From Clostridium sp. HBUAS56010 (GTDB lineage Bacteria; Bacillota; Clostridia; Lachnospirales; Lachnospiraceae), in assembly GCF_007115105.1 (NCBI RefSeq), contig NZ_SULJ01000010.1, positions 82,827 through 146,826 of the forward strand: a stretch of DNA of 64,000 bases, written 5' to 3'. Shown here in pieces: positions 35,996 through 45,089 of this stretch. The notes below the pieces were generated by a model, which was given only the letters and a program-made list of their open reading frames with translations, ran no database searches and was not told the DNA's origin. The position numbers were made by a program, and so were the translations under genes. Each line of letters starts with the position of its first letter. The first letter of the stretch is position 1.

Positions 35996-36304
35996 CTATA
36001 ATCCTAACTTTTCGTGAGTCTTCTTTATAACTCCCTTTGCAGACTTCATTACAAGACTGATCGGAATCTCAATAATTGGTTTTCCTTTAAACCTGTCTTT
36101 GGTAATTCCGATATCTGCTGCAATAATTACTACATCCGCTGCTTCGATGTCCTGAGGTGTAAGTGCATTCTCAATGCCGATAGAGCCCTGTGTCTCAATC
36201 TTAATCTCGTCACCTAACTCTTTTGCAGCTCCCTCTAACTTCTCTTTTGCAATATAAGTATGTGCGATTCCTGCAATACAAGCGGTAATACCTACTATCT
36301 TCAT
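35996..36304 (-). CDS. PTS fructose-family EIIB component
   Basis: A 102-aa EIIB. The phosphocysteine is in KIVGITACIAGIAHTYIAKEKL (C9), followed by KIETQGSIGIENALTPQDIEAADVV, standard for the fructose class. The ATG at 36304 behind ACAGGAGGGAAAGAC is the true start; the frame continues upstream without a site. First gene of the operon EIIB-EIIC-aldolase-regulator-EIIA-cupin. Confidence 0.93.
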   Translation of the reverse strand: MKIVGITACIAGIAHTYIAKEKLEGAAKELGDEIKIETQGSIGIENALTPQDIEAADVVIIAADIGITKDRFKGKPIIEIPISLVMKSAKGVIKKTHEKLGL

Positions 36305-36334
36305 GTCTTTCCCTCCTGTTTTTTTGTTTGATAT

Positions 36335-36346
36335 GATGATATCATC
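36335..36346. promoter_or_regulatory. Palindrome at the PTS operon promoter region
   Basis: Perfect GATGATATCATC, 30 nt before the EIIB start. A minus-strand TTTACA lies 17 nt upstream of GATATC, so the palindrome would cover a weak -10. A second perfect 12-bp palindrome, GTAAATATTTAC, is at 36473-36484. Either could be bound by the PRD regulator. Confidence 0.4.
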
Positions 36347-36531
36347 TTTCCTATGGCGGCTGTAAAAAAACCTATGCCCCTGATTGTGGTAATTCTTTCG
36401 TAACAGAATGTGGTTATAAAAACCCAATATTCCAGAAAACCTGCATCACAGGTATTATCTGCCGATTTATGGGTAAATATTTACTTTGTTTTCTTTTTCT
36501 TTCAAGAGCTTACATCTGAAATGCTTTATAC

Positions 36532-36562
36532 AAAAAAACCATAGCTAAAATCAACTATGGTT
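36532..36562 (-). terminator. Terminator of the HAD-GDPD-ABC operon
   Basis: Minus strand AACCATAG, 10-nt loop, CTATGGTT followed by TTTTTG, right after the HAD phosphatase stop. Confidence 0.8.
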
Positions 36563-36570
36563 TTGTGGTT

Positions 36571-37383
36571 TTATTTTATTTGCGGCAAAATATAATCAAT
36601 CAGTTCAGCAACTGCACCCTTATTATTGCTGCACACCAGATACTTCGCCAGATCTTTTACTTCTTTCACAGCATTATTTGGAGCCACAGAAATATCTGCC
36701 TCTTTCAGCAGTTCCAGATCATTATAGAAATCACCAATTGTCACTATGATTCGATCCTTTACTTCTGGGAAATGCGCCGCTTCACGGAGAGCAGATCCCT
36801 TATTAATGCCCCTGGGGAGTAGTTCCAGATAATTATTACTGGAAAAAACAAAGTCTATGTATTCTTCCATATAACTTTTTCCAAGAGCATATACCTGATT
36901 GAGATCCTTTTTGTTTCCCATAATAAGAGATTTTAGCCATGGACCTTTTGCCTTGTCAAGGGAAGTAAATTGATAGGGTCTGTGGCTTTCCAGAAAATCA
37001 GGTACCGCCACCAAAGAGGGAGAAACAAACCATATATCTCCTTCGGGAGGGTAAACCTGAACATTCAACTGGGGAAAACAGTCCATTATCATTCTAAGGA
37101 ATTCCCTTACCTGATTCGTAGGTAGAGCGTGCTTTTTTAAAATTTTCTTCTGATCATAACTATAAATGGCACTTCCATTATATACAATACTAGGACCATT
37201 GATTTTTACCTCAGTTAAATATGGTGCTGCATTCTTATGGCCTCGTCCTGTACTAATGCCAAACAAACCGCCCCCGTTAACAAATCTTGTTATAGCCTCT
37301 CTGTTTTTTTCTGGAACAGCCGTACGGGAATTAAAAAGCGTTCCATCCAAGTCACTAAAAAGTGCAATCTTTTTATAATCCAT
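36571..37383 (-). CDS. Cof-type HAD-IIB phosphatase
   Basis: A 270-aa haloacid dehalogenase-type phosphatase. Motif I is ALFSDLDGTLFNS (nucleophile D13), the C2 cap follows, and motif III/IV are NKGSALREAAHF and VTIGDFYNDLELLKEADISVAPNNA. It removes phosphate from a sugar phosphate or polyol phosphate. Last gene of an operon with a glycerophosphodiester phosphodiesterase and an importer, so glycerol phosphate or a related product is a plausible substrate. Confidence 0.92.
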   Translation of the reverse strand: MDYKKIALFSDLDGTLFNSRTAVPEKNREAITRFVNGGGLFGISTGRGHKNAAPYLTEVKINGPSIVYNGSAIYSYDQKKILKKHALPTNQVREFLRMIMDCFPQLNVQVYPPEGDIWFVSPSLVAVPDFLESHRPYQFTSLDKAKGPWLKSLIMGNKKDLNQVYALGKSYMEEYIDFVFSSNNYLELLPRGINKGSALREAAHFPEVKDRIIVTIGDFYNDLELLKEADISVAPNNAVKEVKDLAKYLVCSNNKGAVAELIDYILPQIK

Positions 37384-37395
37384 CGTCTACTCCCT

Positions 37396-38259
37396 TTATT
37401 TGAAATAAGTATCCCTGAATCTGCAAAGCTGAAGAGGCCAGTCTGTCTGCAGGACATCAATGCCCTTTCTTAAAGCCTCTCCCCATGATCGGTCTTTGCT
37501 TACGAGCAGAGCCATATCGTCATCAAGCTCTCCAAAAAGCCGATGCTGCCCATGCCCAGCCAGAGTAATGACATTTGCCCATACAAACAGATTATGACTC
37601 TTAATGTAATTGATGTTCTTCTGCAAAAACAGTTCCCCGTCATTGCTGCCTGTAATAAGCTCCATTCCAACTGTATTCACATTTGTATAAGAAAGCACCT
37701 TATCCACTTCTTCCATATTATATACAATTGGCATATACATATATTTCTCCCGGCAGTTATTAAAAAAATCCAGATATTCCTCTGTGACCGGAGTTTTGAT
37801 AATTGCCTGATTGAGCGTATGAGGATATTTTCTCAGCACTTCTGCCAACTGGGGAAGACAATCCCATGCTCTGTCTATGTTGTAAAGCACCTCACCAGTA
37901 AAATAAGCGGCAACCTTTTCATATGGTTCTACCTTTGCTCCACTTAGCTTTCCAATGCTATTGAGATATTCGAACTGTTCAATCTCCTGACTGGACATGG
38001 TTTTTATATTTTCAGAACAGCCCAAAAGCAATGGCTCTGTCCCGTCATGAAATACATAAAGAATTCCATCCGTAGAACTGGAAATATCACATTCAAATAT
38101 ATCTCCTCCCATATCTATGGATAAATCAAAGGAAGGAATCGTATTTTCCACAATATTTCCTCCCCAGGCACCACGATGAACCGCTACCAGTGCCTTTTTC
38201 TCCGTAAAACGGCGATTTAAAATTTTATTTATATGCTCAAACTTCTCTTGACCAAACAT
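37396..38259 (-). CDS. Glycerophosphodiester phosphodiesterase family protein
   Basis: A 287-aa GDPD-fold enzyme. The catalytic HRGAWGGNIVENTIPSF (first His and Glu pair), ECDIS metal residues and VFHDGT histidine are present; the end has the usual WPLQLCRF. It splits glycerophosphodiesters into glycerol-3-phosphate and an alcohol. No signal peptide, so it acts on imported substrate. It lies 15 nt from the permease gene and 12 nt before the HAD phosphatase. The insertion pattern is slightly unlike UgpQ, so a different phosphodiester is possible. Confidence 0.87.
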   Translation of the reverse strand: MFGQEKFEHINKILNRRFTEKKALVAVHRGAWGGNIVENTIPSFDLSIDMGGDIFECDISSSTDGILYVFHDGTEPLLLGCSENIKTMSSQEIEQFEYLNSIGKLSGAKVEPYEKVAAYFTGEVLYNIDRAWDCLPQLAEVLRKYPHTLNQAIIKTPVTEEYLDFFNNCREKYMYMPIVYNMEEVDKVLSYTNVNTVGMELITGSNDGELFLQKNINYIKSHNLFVWANVITLAGHGQHRLFGELDDDMALLVSKDRSWGEALRKGIDVLQTDWPLQLCRFRDTYFK

Positions 38260-38274
38260 GCTGTTTCCTCTTTT

Positions 38275-40002
38275 CTATTTGTATGAATTCTTTAATTTCC
38301 CATTGCTGCCTCGTCCGTATACAAGGATAAGCACTGCCGTAGAGATAACCATCATAAGCACAGCATATACAAAAGTCAGGGCTGAATGATCCGCATTCAT
38401 CTGTTCATCCGTAAGGGCTTTGATATAAACTCCGAGAGGCTGGTTTACAGGGTGATACAGGAAAACAGATACATCATAATCAGCAAGAAGACCGTTAAAA
38501 TTCAATGCAAAAATCCCCAGTACTGTTGGCAATAAAATCGGCAGCATGACTTGAAAAAAGATACGGATTGTTTTTGCACCAAGGTTTCTGGCTGCCTCTT
38601 CCAGGGAATCATCCAGAGCAAAAAATGCCGCTTTTGTCATTCGCTGTGTAAAAGGAATCTTAATAATAAAATATCCAAGAAGTAAAATCAGAGGTGTACC
38701 CGTAAGCACCTGATGAAACATAAAAAACCGCGGAGTATTATAAGTCGTAATAAGCCCGATTGCAATCAGCGTTGTTGGTAACAGCCATGGAATCATCAAA
38801 CTGTATTCCAATCCCTTTGCCCATAACTTTTTCCCTTGCTTTTGAATTATTCTGCAAATAAATAATACAACCACTGCAACCAAAAAAGCTGCAACTGCAG
38901 AATACAAAATACTTACTAAAAACGGTCTGTAAGAAGTCTGTCTGGAAAACACATTTACATAATTAGCAAAGGTGAAACTTGATAAACGAAGTTCTCTTTT
39001 GGAAATCGTGACAGCATCTGTAAACGAAAATAAGATTACAAATAGAACTGGAACGGTATATATAAGAAACAAAACATACGCATAAATATGTGCCATTACG
39101 TTGAACAACGGATTCTTAATTTTTTGCTTCACCACTCTGGTCTTAACCTTAGAAACCGAGATATAATGCCCACGCCGTTCAAAGCTCATCATAATCATTA
39201 AAAGCAAAATGGTGGAAAGCCCTAAAAAAAGGGCAAGCAGCGACGCCAAATCATACGTTTTAATACTCTTGGTAAAAGACAAAATCATGGGGGTAATGGT
39301 CTGAAATTGACTCCCGCCTACTAATAGTGGAGCAGATGTCGCACTCAGCCCTGTAATAAAGGTCAGGATTGTCACCGCCAGTAAAGAAGGAGTAAGAACC
39401 GGAAGCACTACCTTCCACAAAATCTTTAACGGAGATGCCCCCAGATTCTGAGCTGCCTCTACCGTCTGATAATCTACAGAATTTAAGGCATTACGCAGAA
39501 ATATCATATGATTGGAAGTACAGGCAAATGTCATAACAAACAATACCGCCCAGTAACCAGAAAACCAGTCCGTAGGGAAACCGGGAAATACTTTAGCTAA
39601 AATGTTTGTAAGATAGCCATTCTGCCCATATATAAACTTATATCCTGATACAAGAATAATTCCACCATAAACCAATGTGGTCATATAGCCAAGCCGTAGA
39701 ATTCTGGCACCTTTTATATCAAAATATTCGGTTATCAACACTAAGCTGATTCCTATAAATCCCACAGTGAGGGACAGTGTAGGAGCCAGAATAAAGCTGT
39801 TACGCAAGCTCTTCATTGCCCGTTGAGACTCCAAAAGTTTTTTAACAGGTTCCAATGTCAGATGTCCCTCCTGCACAAAAACCGAATATACAGTATTTAC
39901 GTTTGGAATTATAAGAAGGGCTAAAACCAGCCAGACAAGGAACACACCAATCAGGATGTTTATCAAATAGGTCTGCAAAAATCTAAATTTATCTTTTTTC
40001 AT
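38275..40002 (-). CDS. Fused ABC transporter permease (FbpB/PhnU-like, two MetI domains)
   Basis: A 575-aa permease holding two BPD_transp_1 domains in one chain (about 12 helices). EAA-type loops appear twice: VEAAQNLGASPLKILWKVVLP and LEEAARNLGAKTIRIFFQVMLP. Fused permeases of this type serve iron(III), thiamine, 2-aminoethylphosphonate and related importers. With the ATPase and binding protein upstream it forms a complete importer. Operon mates suggest an organic phosphate substrate rather than iron (inference). Confidence 0.92.
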   Translation of the reverse strand: MKKDKFRFLQTYLINILIGVFLVWLVLALLIIPNVNTVYSVFVQEGHLTLEPVKKLLESQRAMKSLRNSFILAPTLSLTVGFIGISLVLITEYFDIKGARILRLGYMTTLVYGGIILVSGYKFIYGQNGYLTNILAKVFPGFPTDWFSGYWAVLFVMTFACTSNHMIFLRNALNSVDYQTVEAAQNLGASPLKILWKVVLPVLTPSLLAVTILTFITGLSATSAPLLVGGSQFQTITPMILSFTKSIKTYDLASLLALFLGLSTILLLMIMMSFERRGHYISVSKVKTRVVKQKIKNPLFNVMAHIYAYVLFLIYTVPVLFVILFSFTDAVTISKRELRLSSFTFANYVNVFSRQTSYRPFLVSILYSAVAAFLVAVVVLFICRIIQKQGKKLWAKGLEYSLMIPWLLPTTLIAIGLITTYNTPRFFMFHQVLTGTPLILLLGYFIIKIPFTQRMTKAAFFALDDSLEEAARNLGAKTIRIFFQVMLPILLPTVLGIFALNFNGLLADYDVSVFLYHPVNQPLGVYIKALTDEQMNADHSALTFVYAVLMMVISTAVLILVYGRGSNGKLKNSYK

Positions 40003-40011
40003 GAAATCACC

Positions 40012-41022
40012 TCAGTACTGCATGATATTAGAAGGACTAAAACTCAATGTTACAGTACTGCCTTTTTCATACAGCGGATTCCCACTGTTTTTTTCAACTA
40101 CTTTGAAGATATGCCCTCCAAATTCCAGTTTATATTTAATATAAAGCCCATAATAATCATAGCCCATTACCACCGCCTGAAGTTCCATATCCTGATCTGT
40201 TGCTTCCTTATTAACATGAATGTGTTCCAGGCGTATATAACAGTGTTTGTCAAGATCTATCTCACTATGTTTATCCGCTCCAGCCAATAAAAGAACTTCT
40301 CGGGGGAGCCGATTGATATCTCCAATAAAATTACATACAAATTCTGTTGCAGAGTGATTATAAATTTCTGCCGGTTCTCCAATCTGCTCAATAATACCCT
40401 TGTTAAAAACTGCAATGCGGTCTGACAACGTCAATGCTTCCTCCTGATCGTGGGTAACATAAATCGTCGTAATGCCAAATCTCTGCTGGAGGTCTTTCAG
40501 TTCATTGCGCAATTGAATACGAAGTCTGGCATCTAAGTTAGACAAAGGTTCATCAAGGCAGATTATATCCGGTGAGGTCACCAGGGCGCGTGCAATTGCC
40601 ACGCGCTGCTGCTGCCCTCCAGAAAGTTCTGAAACTTTCTTTAAAAGCTGTTCCTCCGTCAAATCCACCTTTAATGCCATTGCAAGCACTTTTGTTTTCA
40701 CCTCTTCTTTGGCAATCTTTTTAACTTTAAGGCCAAATGCTATGTTTTCATAAACACTCATGGTAGGAAAAAGTGCATAACTCTGAAACACCATACCAAT
40801 ATTCCGCTTTTCCACTGGTTGATGAGTAATCTCTTTCCCTCTTACACTGATACTTCCTTTTGCAGGATTAAGAAAACCGGTTATTGTTCGCAATGTGGTA
40901 GTTTTCCCACAGCCCGAGGGTCCCAGAAAAGTAAAGAACTCTCCTTCTTTTATGTCTATATTAATATTGTTCAGTGCTGTGAAACTGCCAAAATTTACTT
41001 CTATATTTTTTAATTTAATCAT
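40012..41022 (-). CDS. ABC transporter ATP-binding protein (PotA/FbpC type)
   Basis: A 336-aa ATPase. Walker [13 protein letters not shown]-loop [21 protein letters not shown], signature [15 protein letters not shown], Walker [12 protein letters not shown] and H-loop [10 protein letters not shown] are intact, followed by a TOBE-type C-terminal domain. It powers the fused permease. AGAAGGAGATAATGCA precedes the ATG. Confidence 0.96.
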   Translation of the reverse strand: MIKLKNIEVNFGSFTALNNINIDIKEGEFFTFLGPSGCGKTTTLRTITGFLNPAKGSISVRGKEITHQPVEKRNIGMVFQSYALFPTMSVYENIAFGLKVKKIAKEEVKTKVLAMALKVDLTEEQLLKKVSELSGGQQQRVAIARALVTSPDIICLDEPLSNLDARLRIQLRNELKDLQQRFGITTIYVTHDQEEALTLSDRIAVFNKGIIEQIGEPAEIYNHSATEFVCNFIGDINRLPREVLLLAGADKHSEIDLDKHCYIRLEHIHVNKEATDQDMELQAVVMGYDYYGLYIKYKLEFGGHIFKVVEKNSGNPLYEKGSTVTLSFSPSNIMQY

Positions 41023-41086
41023 TGCATTATCTCCTTCTAACCGGTTTCTCTTCTGCTTATCGGTTTTATTTCAGCCTGTCTTCCGC

Positions 41087-42220
41087 TTATGGCATATATT
41101 GAAGTTCAATTTTTTCACACCAGGCATCAATATTCTTGGCTGCCAGGGACCAGTCAATGTTTTGTGCCGGTAAAGAAGAAATCATTTTATTAAAATCATT
41201 TAAATCAGACAGTGCATCATTATTCGCAGGTAAAGTAGAAAACTGTTTTGCCCATTCTCCCTGTATCTGAGCACTGCCAAACCAATCAACAAAGCGCTTT
41301 GATTCTTCTAAATTCTTTGTCCCATTTATAATACCAACACTTTCAACTACAAACGGTACACCTGCATCAGGTACTACAATTCCAGTCTCCGTGCCATACT
41401 GCTCATCACGGGCAGCAATTCCACTGGACCAGATCTGTCCATAAAGAATAGGATCAGCAGGATCACTGATATGTGCATATAAATCCATGCCCTCCTGAGC
41501 CGGTACACCATTCTTATAATAAAGAGCAATTTGCTCCCAGCCCTCATCAGAGATTCCTAAATCTCCCTCTGGATCTGCATATCTTGTAAGAATTCCTGCT
41601 ATGACGTGTCTGACAGTTGCTCCGCCAAGAGAACCTGAGAATTCATATTTCCCTGTATACTGCTCTTTCGTCCAGAGATCAGGCCAATCTTTAGGCGCAT
41701 CCGCCTCTGATGTCTGTTTCTTATCATAAGCCATTAAAATCGCCTGTTTTACAATCGCATGATAATTATTGTCCGGGTCATTTAAACCTTTCCCTATTTT
41801 ATCCGCCCATACCGGCTCATAAGAAACCAGAAGATTCTGTTCCTTTAAAGACTCCCAAAGCATGGAATAAAGACCAAAGCTTACATCAGCTACCGGCGCA
41901 TTCTTCTCTGCAACAAGACGGCTGTATATATCTGCACCCCCGGCATCTACATATTGAATGGAAAAACCATCTTTTAAAGCACGTTCCACAAGCCAGTCCC
42001 CCCTTCCGTCGGAAACGGAATTGGAGTAAATGGTTAAGTTGACTCCAGTTCCTTTAACCAGATCTTCCCCTCCATCTTTATCCGCTCCAGAAGTACTGGG
42101 TGCTGGAGTTTCCGTGATCTCTCCACCTCCGGCTGTTGTTGTTTCATTCCCCGCCGGATTGCTGCAGGCAGTCAGACCAGTTGCTGCAACAACCAGCAAC
42201 AGTGCCATGATCTTTTTCAT
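41087..42220 (-). CDS. ABC transporter solute-binding lipoprotein (FbpA/PhnS-like)
   Basis: A 377-aa binding lipoprotein with lipobox LTACS (after LLLVVAATG), a Thr/Ser/Gly linker, and a mature part starting NLTIYSNSVSDGRGDWLV, typical of SBP_bac_6/FbpA-like proteins. The iron-binding tyrosine pair of FbpA is not obvious, fitting a phosphate-ester or phosphonate ligand. Expressed from a strong promoter at 42268-42297 that contains a candidate LacI-type operator. Confidence 0.9.
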   Translation of the reverse strand: MKKIMALLLVVAATGLTACSNPAGNETTTAGGGEITETPAPSTSGADKDGGEDLVKGTGVNLTIYSNSVSDGRGDWLVERALKDGFSIQYVDAGGADIYSRLVAEKNAPVADVSFGLYSMLWESLKEQNLLVSYEPVWADKIGKGLNDPDNNYHAIVKQAILMAYDKKQTSEADAPKDWPDLWTKEQYTGKYEFSGSLGGATVRHVIAGILTRYADPEGDLGISDEGWEQIALYYKNGVPAQEGMDLYAHISDPADPILYGQIWSSGIAARDEQYGTETGIVVPDAGVPFVVESVGIINGTKNLEESKRFVDWFGSAQIQGEWAKQFSTLPANNDALSDLNDFNKMISSLPAQNIDWSLAAKNIDAWCEKIELQYMP

Positions 42221-42267
42221 GAGTATTTCCTCCTTGAATTTGTCGTTTATGTGTTGCTTACGTTTTG

Positions 42268-42297
42268 AATATACTCCCCGTTATTGGAACGTGTCAA
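42268..42297 (-). promoter_or_regulatory. Promoter of the Fbp-type importer operon with candidate operator
   Basis: Minus strand TTGACA, 18-nt spacer, TATATT. The spacer contains CGTT-CCAAT-AACG, an inverted repeat at 42279-42291 placed where a LacI-family repressor would block polymerase. The divergent gene encodes a LacI-type protein. Confidence 0.7.
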
Positions 42298-42479
42298 TAT
42301 TATACTTTTCATTTTACAAACATTTATCTATATATTTACAATCATTGCATTACTTTTACTTTAAACTTCGTAAATTCAAACTATAACATTAAATTTTTTC
42401 AAGATTCAGTTGCTTCTGATATTTAGATTTGGTATTGTAGTATTAATAAATTTGAAGCTTCCAATTCAGGAGATAAAAT

Positions 42480-44636
42480 ATGCCTACTATTAAAGACATC
42501 GCCCGTGCCGCGGGTGTATCCCACGGAACTGTTTCCAACGTACTTAACAAAACCGGTAAAGTCAGTATTGAAAAAATACTCCTCGTAGAAGAGGCAGCAA
42601 AGAAATTAGGGTATGTCCCCAATGCCCAGGCACAGCTTTTACGCCAGGGTGTTCCAGATCTGGTGGCAATTGTGCTGCCCAATTTACGCGACTCTATTTA
42701 TCTGGACCTTTATACCGCCCTGCAGATTTCTTTTCAGTCATACGGTTACGAAACCGCACTTTATATTACAGGTGATATTGCAAGTACAGAAGAAAAGATT
42801 ATAAAGAATCTTCCTCTGTCCCGAATCGCAGCTCTGGTTGCCGTATCCTGTCTTAGAGATGAATCCGCCCATCTTTACAACAGCTTTTCCTTTCCAATCA
42901 TTTTTGCCGAGCGGAAAATCGAATTAACAGGCAATCACATATCGTTTTTTACGTTTGATTTACAAGCCGCCGGATACTCCCTTGGAAAATACATTCTGGA
43001 CCAGGGCTGGAAATCCGTTGCCTTTTTTTCAGCTCCCAGCTATTTTGAAAACGCAAACAGAATATTTAGCGGATTCAGTGACGCCCTTAATAACACTGCT
43101 GTCTTCGTTCAGAAATTCACCTCAGACACCAACCTTATTTTAAACAAGGCATTTGACATCATCCACGAAAATCAGAATCTGGATGCAATTATAACAACCT
43201 GTTCTGAGCGGGCAAATATGCTATCCACTGCTTTACAATTTTCCGAAAACAGGAAAAAACCTGCAATCATAACCATTGATTCTTTCCGCCCATTTTCAAA
43301 TCCTCACTACAAGACCTTTGAACTGGATTACAGTCAGATGGGTGCACGTATTGCAGAAACTGTAAGCACTCATCTACATAAAAATACCGATCTTCCTCAT
43401 CAATACACCATGCCCTGCAAAGGATTTCCGTTCAGCTATCCCTTTATCAGCAAGGGCATCCCCCAGTCCCTGACCATGCTGACGTTGGGTTCTCCTGGTG
43501 TCAGTGCTCTGGAAAAACTTTCCACACAGTTTGAGCAACGGACTGGAATCTCTTTAAAAATTACAAGCATGCCTTACGATGATTTATACGAACACATCCA
43601 GCTTCTTAACAGTGACTTTTATTACGATCTGATACGGATTGATCTTGCATGGCTTGATAGCATGGGACCTCTGGTCTATAAACCACTGAAAAGTCTTGGA
43701 CTTGATACAAACGGTTTCTTAAAGGAACTAACTTCATCCCCAGAAAATGATTACAGCCTTCCGTTTGATCCCAGTGTTCAGATATTTTTATACCGGACCG
43801 ACTTATTCTCTGACGCCACTTTATGCCGGGCATATTACGAACGTTACCGGGAAGCACTTGCCATTCCAAAGAATACAGATCAATATCTTCGTGTGGCAGA
43901 ATTCTTTACCAGAGAATCTAACCCACATTCTCCAACCATTTACGGTGCCACCTCAACCTGTGGAATGGCAATTACTGCCTCCTGTGATTTCATGCCCTTT
44001 TATCTTGAAGGACTTGAAACATCACAGGAAAAAACGACTTTTGGCATCACAAAACTGGCAGATGCCCTTCAAAAATATTCAGCACTTTTCCAATACACCA
44101 ATAAGCAGCAATCCCTTTGGTGGCAGGATTCTATCCGGGGTTTTGCAGATGGTGACACCGCTACCGCTACCACATTTTCAAACCATGCCGCTTATTTAAT
44201 TAACAGCAAACGCTCCAATGTGGTAGGCAGAACCGGGGCAGCCATTCTGCCTGGAGGACATCCGCTCTTAGGAGGCGGGGTGATTGGAGTCAGCCGCTAT
44301 AGCAGGCAGGAGGAAGCCTGCCGTCAATTCTTCCAGTGGTTTTATAGCAATGATATTGCTTCTGCTGTTGTACGCCTGGGAGGTACCTCACCCCTGACCA
44401 ATGTATATAATGATTTCGAAAATCATGTACTCTTCCCATGGCTTCCCGCTTCTCGGGAAAGCTTAAAAGTCGGAACCAGAGGGGGCAAAGAGGTGCCAGT
44501 TGGAAAACTGTCCATAAGACAGTATGAAAATATCATAGGAATTGCCGTAAGAAATGTAATTAATAAAAAAATGACGCCTCTGGAGGCTGCAGAAAATGCC
44601 CAAAGAATTTTCTTTAGTCAGATTGAACCAGATTAA
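42480..44636 (+). CDS. LacI-family regulator fused to a solute-binding-protein domain
   Basis: A 718-aa protein, about twice the usual LacI length. Residues 1-50 are the LacI helix-turn-helix (TIKDIARAAGVSHGTVSNVLNKTGKV), 60-325 a LacI-type periplasmic-binding-like sensor (LVAIVLPNLRDSIYLDLYTAL), and 335-715 a second domain like extracellular SBP_bac_1 sugar-binding proteins (LTMLTLGSPGVSALEKLSTQFEQRTG; GGHPLLGGGVIGVSRYSRQEEA). There is no signal peptide, so this is a cytoplasmic two-sensor repressor. It is divergent from the importer, phosphodiesterase and phosphatase operon and probably controls it. Confidence 0.9.
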   Translation: MPTIKDIARAAGVSHGTVSNVLNKTGKVSIEKILLVEEAAKKLGYVPNAQAQLLRQGVPDLVAIVLPNLRDSIYLDLYTALQISFQSYGYETALYITGDIASTEEKIIKNLPLSRIAALVAVSCLRDESAHLYNSFSFPIIFAERKIELTGNHISFFTFDLQAAGYSLGKYILDQGWKSVAFFSAPSYFENANRIFSGFSDALNNTAVFVQKFTSDTNLILNKAFDIIHENQNLDAIITTCSERANMLSTALQFSENRKKPAIITIDSFRPFSNPHYKTFELDYSQMGARIAETVSTHLHKNTDLPHQYTMPCKGFPFSYPFISKGIPQSLTMLTLGSPGVSALEKLSTQFEQRTGISLKITSMPYDDLYEHIQLLNSDFYYDLIRIDLAWLDSMGPLVYKPLKSLGLDTNGFLKELTSSPENDYSLPFDPSVQIFLYRTDLFSDATLCRAYYERYREALAIPKNTDQYLRVAEFFTRESNPHSPTIYGATSTCGMAITASCDFMPFYLEGLETSQEKTTFGITKLADALQKYSALFQYTNKQQSLWWQDSIRGFADGDTATATTFSNHAAYLINSKRSNVVGRTGAAILPGGHPLLGGGVIGVSRYSRQEEACRQFFQWFYSNDIASAVVRLGGTSPLTNVYNDFENHVLFPWLPASRESLKVGTRGGKEVPVGKLSIRQYENIIGIAVRNVINKKMTPLEAAENAQRIFFSQIEPD

Positions 44637-44689
44637 AAAAGCGGAAAAAGAGCGATAAAGTCTGCACTCGCAAAGACTTTACCGCTCTT
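44634..44689 (-). terminator. Terminator of the VOC-SLC13-sialidase region
   Basis: Minus strand AAGAGCGGTAAAGTCT, loop, AGACTTTATCGCTCTT then TTTTCCGCTTTTTT. The one imperfect position is a G-U pair in minus-strand RNA and A-C on the plus strand. Confidence 0.75.
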
Positions 44690-44699
44690 AAAAAGTTTA

Positions 44700-45047
44700 C
44701 TACTTTTGCATAATATGAATCGCAAAACCACCATATTCTCCATCTAAATAGATGTTTTTTAACGTCCCTTCCTCTGTATAAGCAGCCGTTTCCATACGAA
44801 AGGAGAATCCTTTTTCTTTTAATTCGTCTACAGCCGCCGTTAAATCAGGGGTACGCATGGCAATATGACCATTAGAACCCAGGAACGGTTCTTTCATACA
44901 TTCAAAGAACGGACCAGCAAATTCTGATTTTTGTCCATGACGAGGTTCCAGGTTAAACATCACGCTTAAAAGCTGTGCAAGATTTTGCGCTTCCTCTGCA
45001 TTTTGTGTATTAATTCCAATATGTTCTAATTCAAACTTATTTTTCAC
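44700..45047 (-). CDS. VOC (glyoxalase/bleomycin-resistance-fold) family protein
   Basis: A 115-aa single VOC domain: KFELEHIGINTQNAEEAQNLA at the start, HIAMRTPDLTAAVDELKEKGFSF in the middle and NIYLDGEYGGFAIHIMQK at the end. VOC proteins act on or bind small metabolites using a metal held by His and Glu residues. It is next to an SLC13-like transporter and a sialidase-like gene. Reaction unknown. Confidence 0.83.
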   Translation of the reverse strand: MKNKFELEHIGINTQNAEEAQNLAQLLSVMFNLEPRHGQKSEFAGPFFECMKEPFLGSNGHIAMRTPDLTAAVDELKEKGFSFRMETAAYTEEGTLKNIYLDGEYGGFAIHIMQK

Positions 45048-45089
45048 AGTAAACCCTCTTCTTTCTAAGTTTTATCCGTGCCCATTTGC

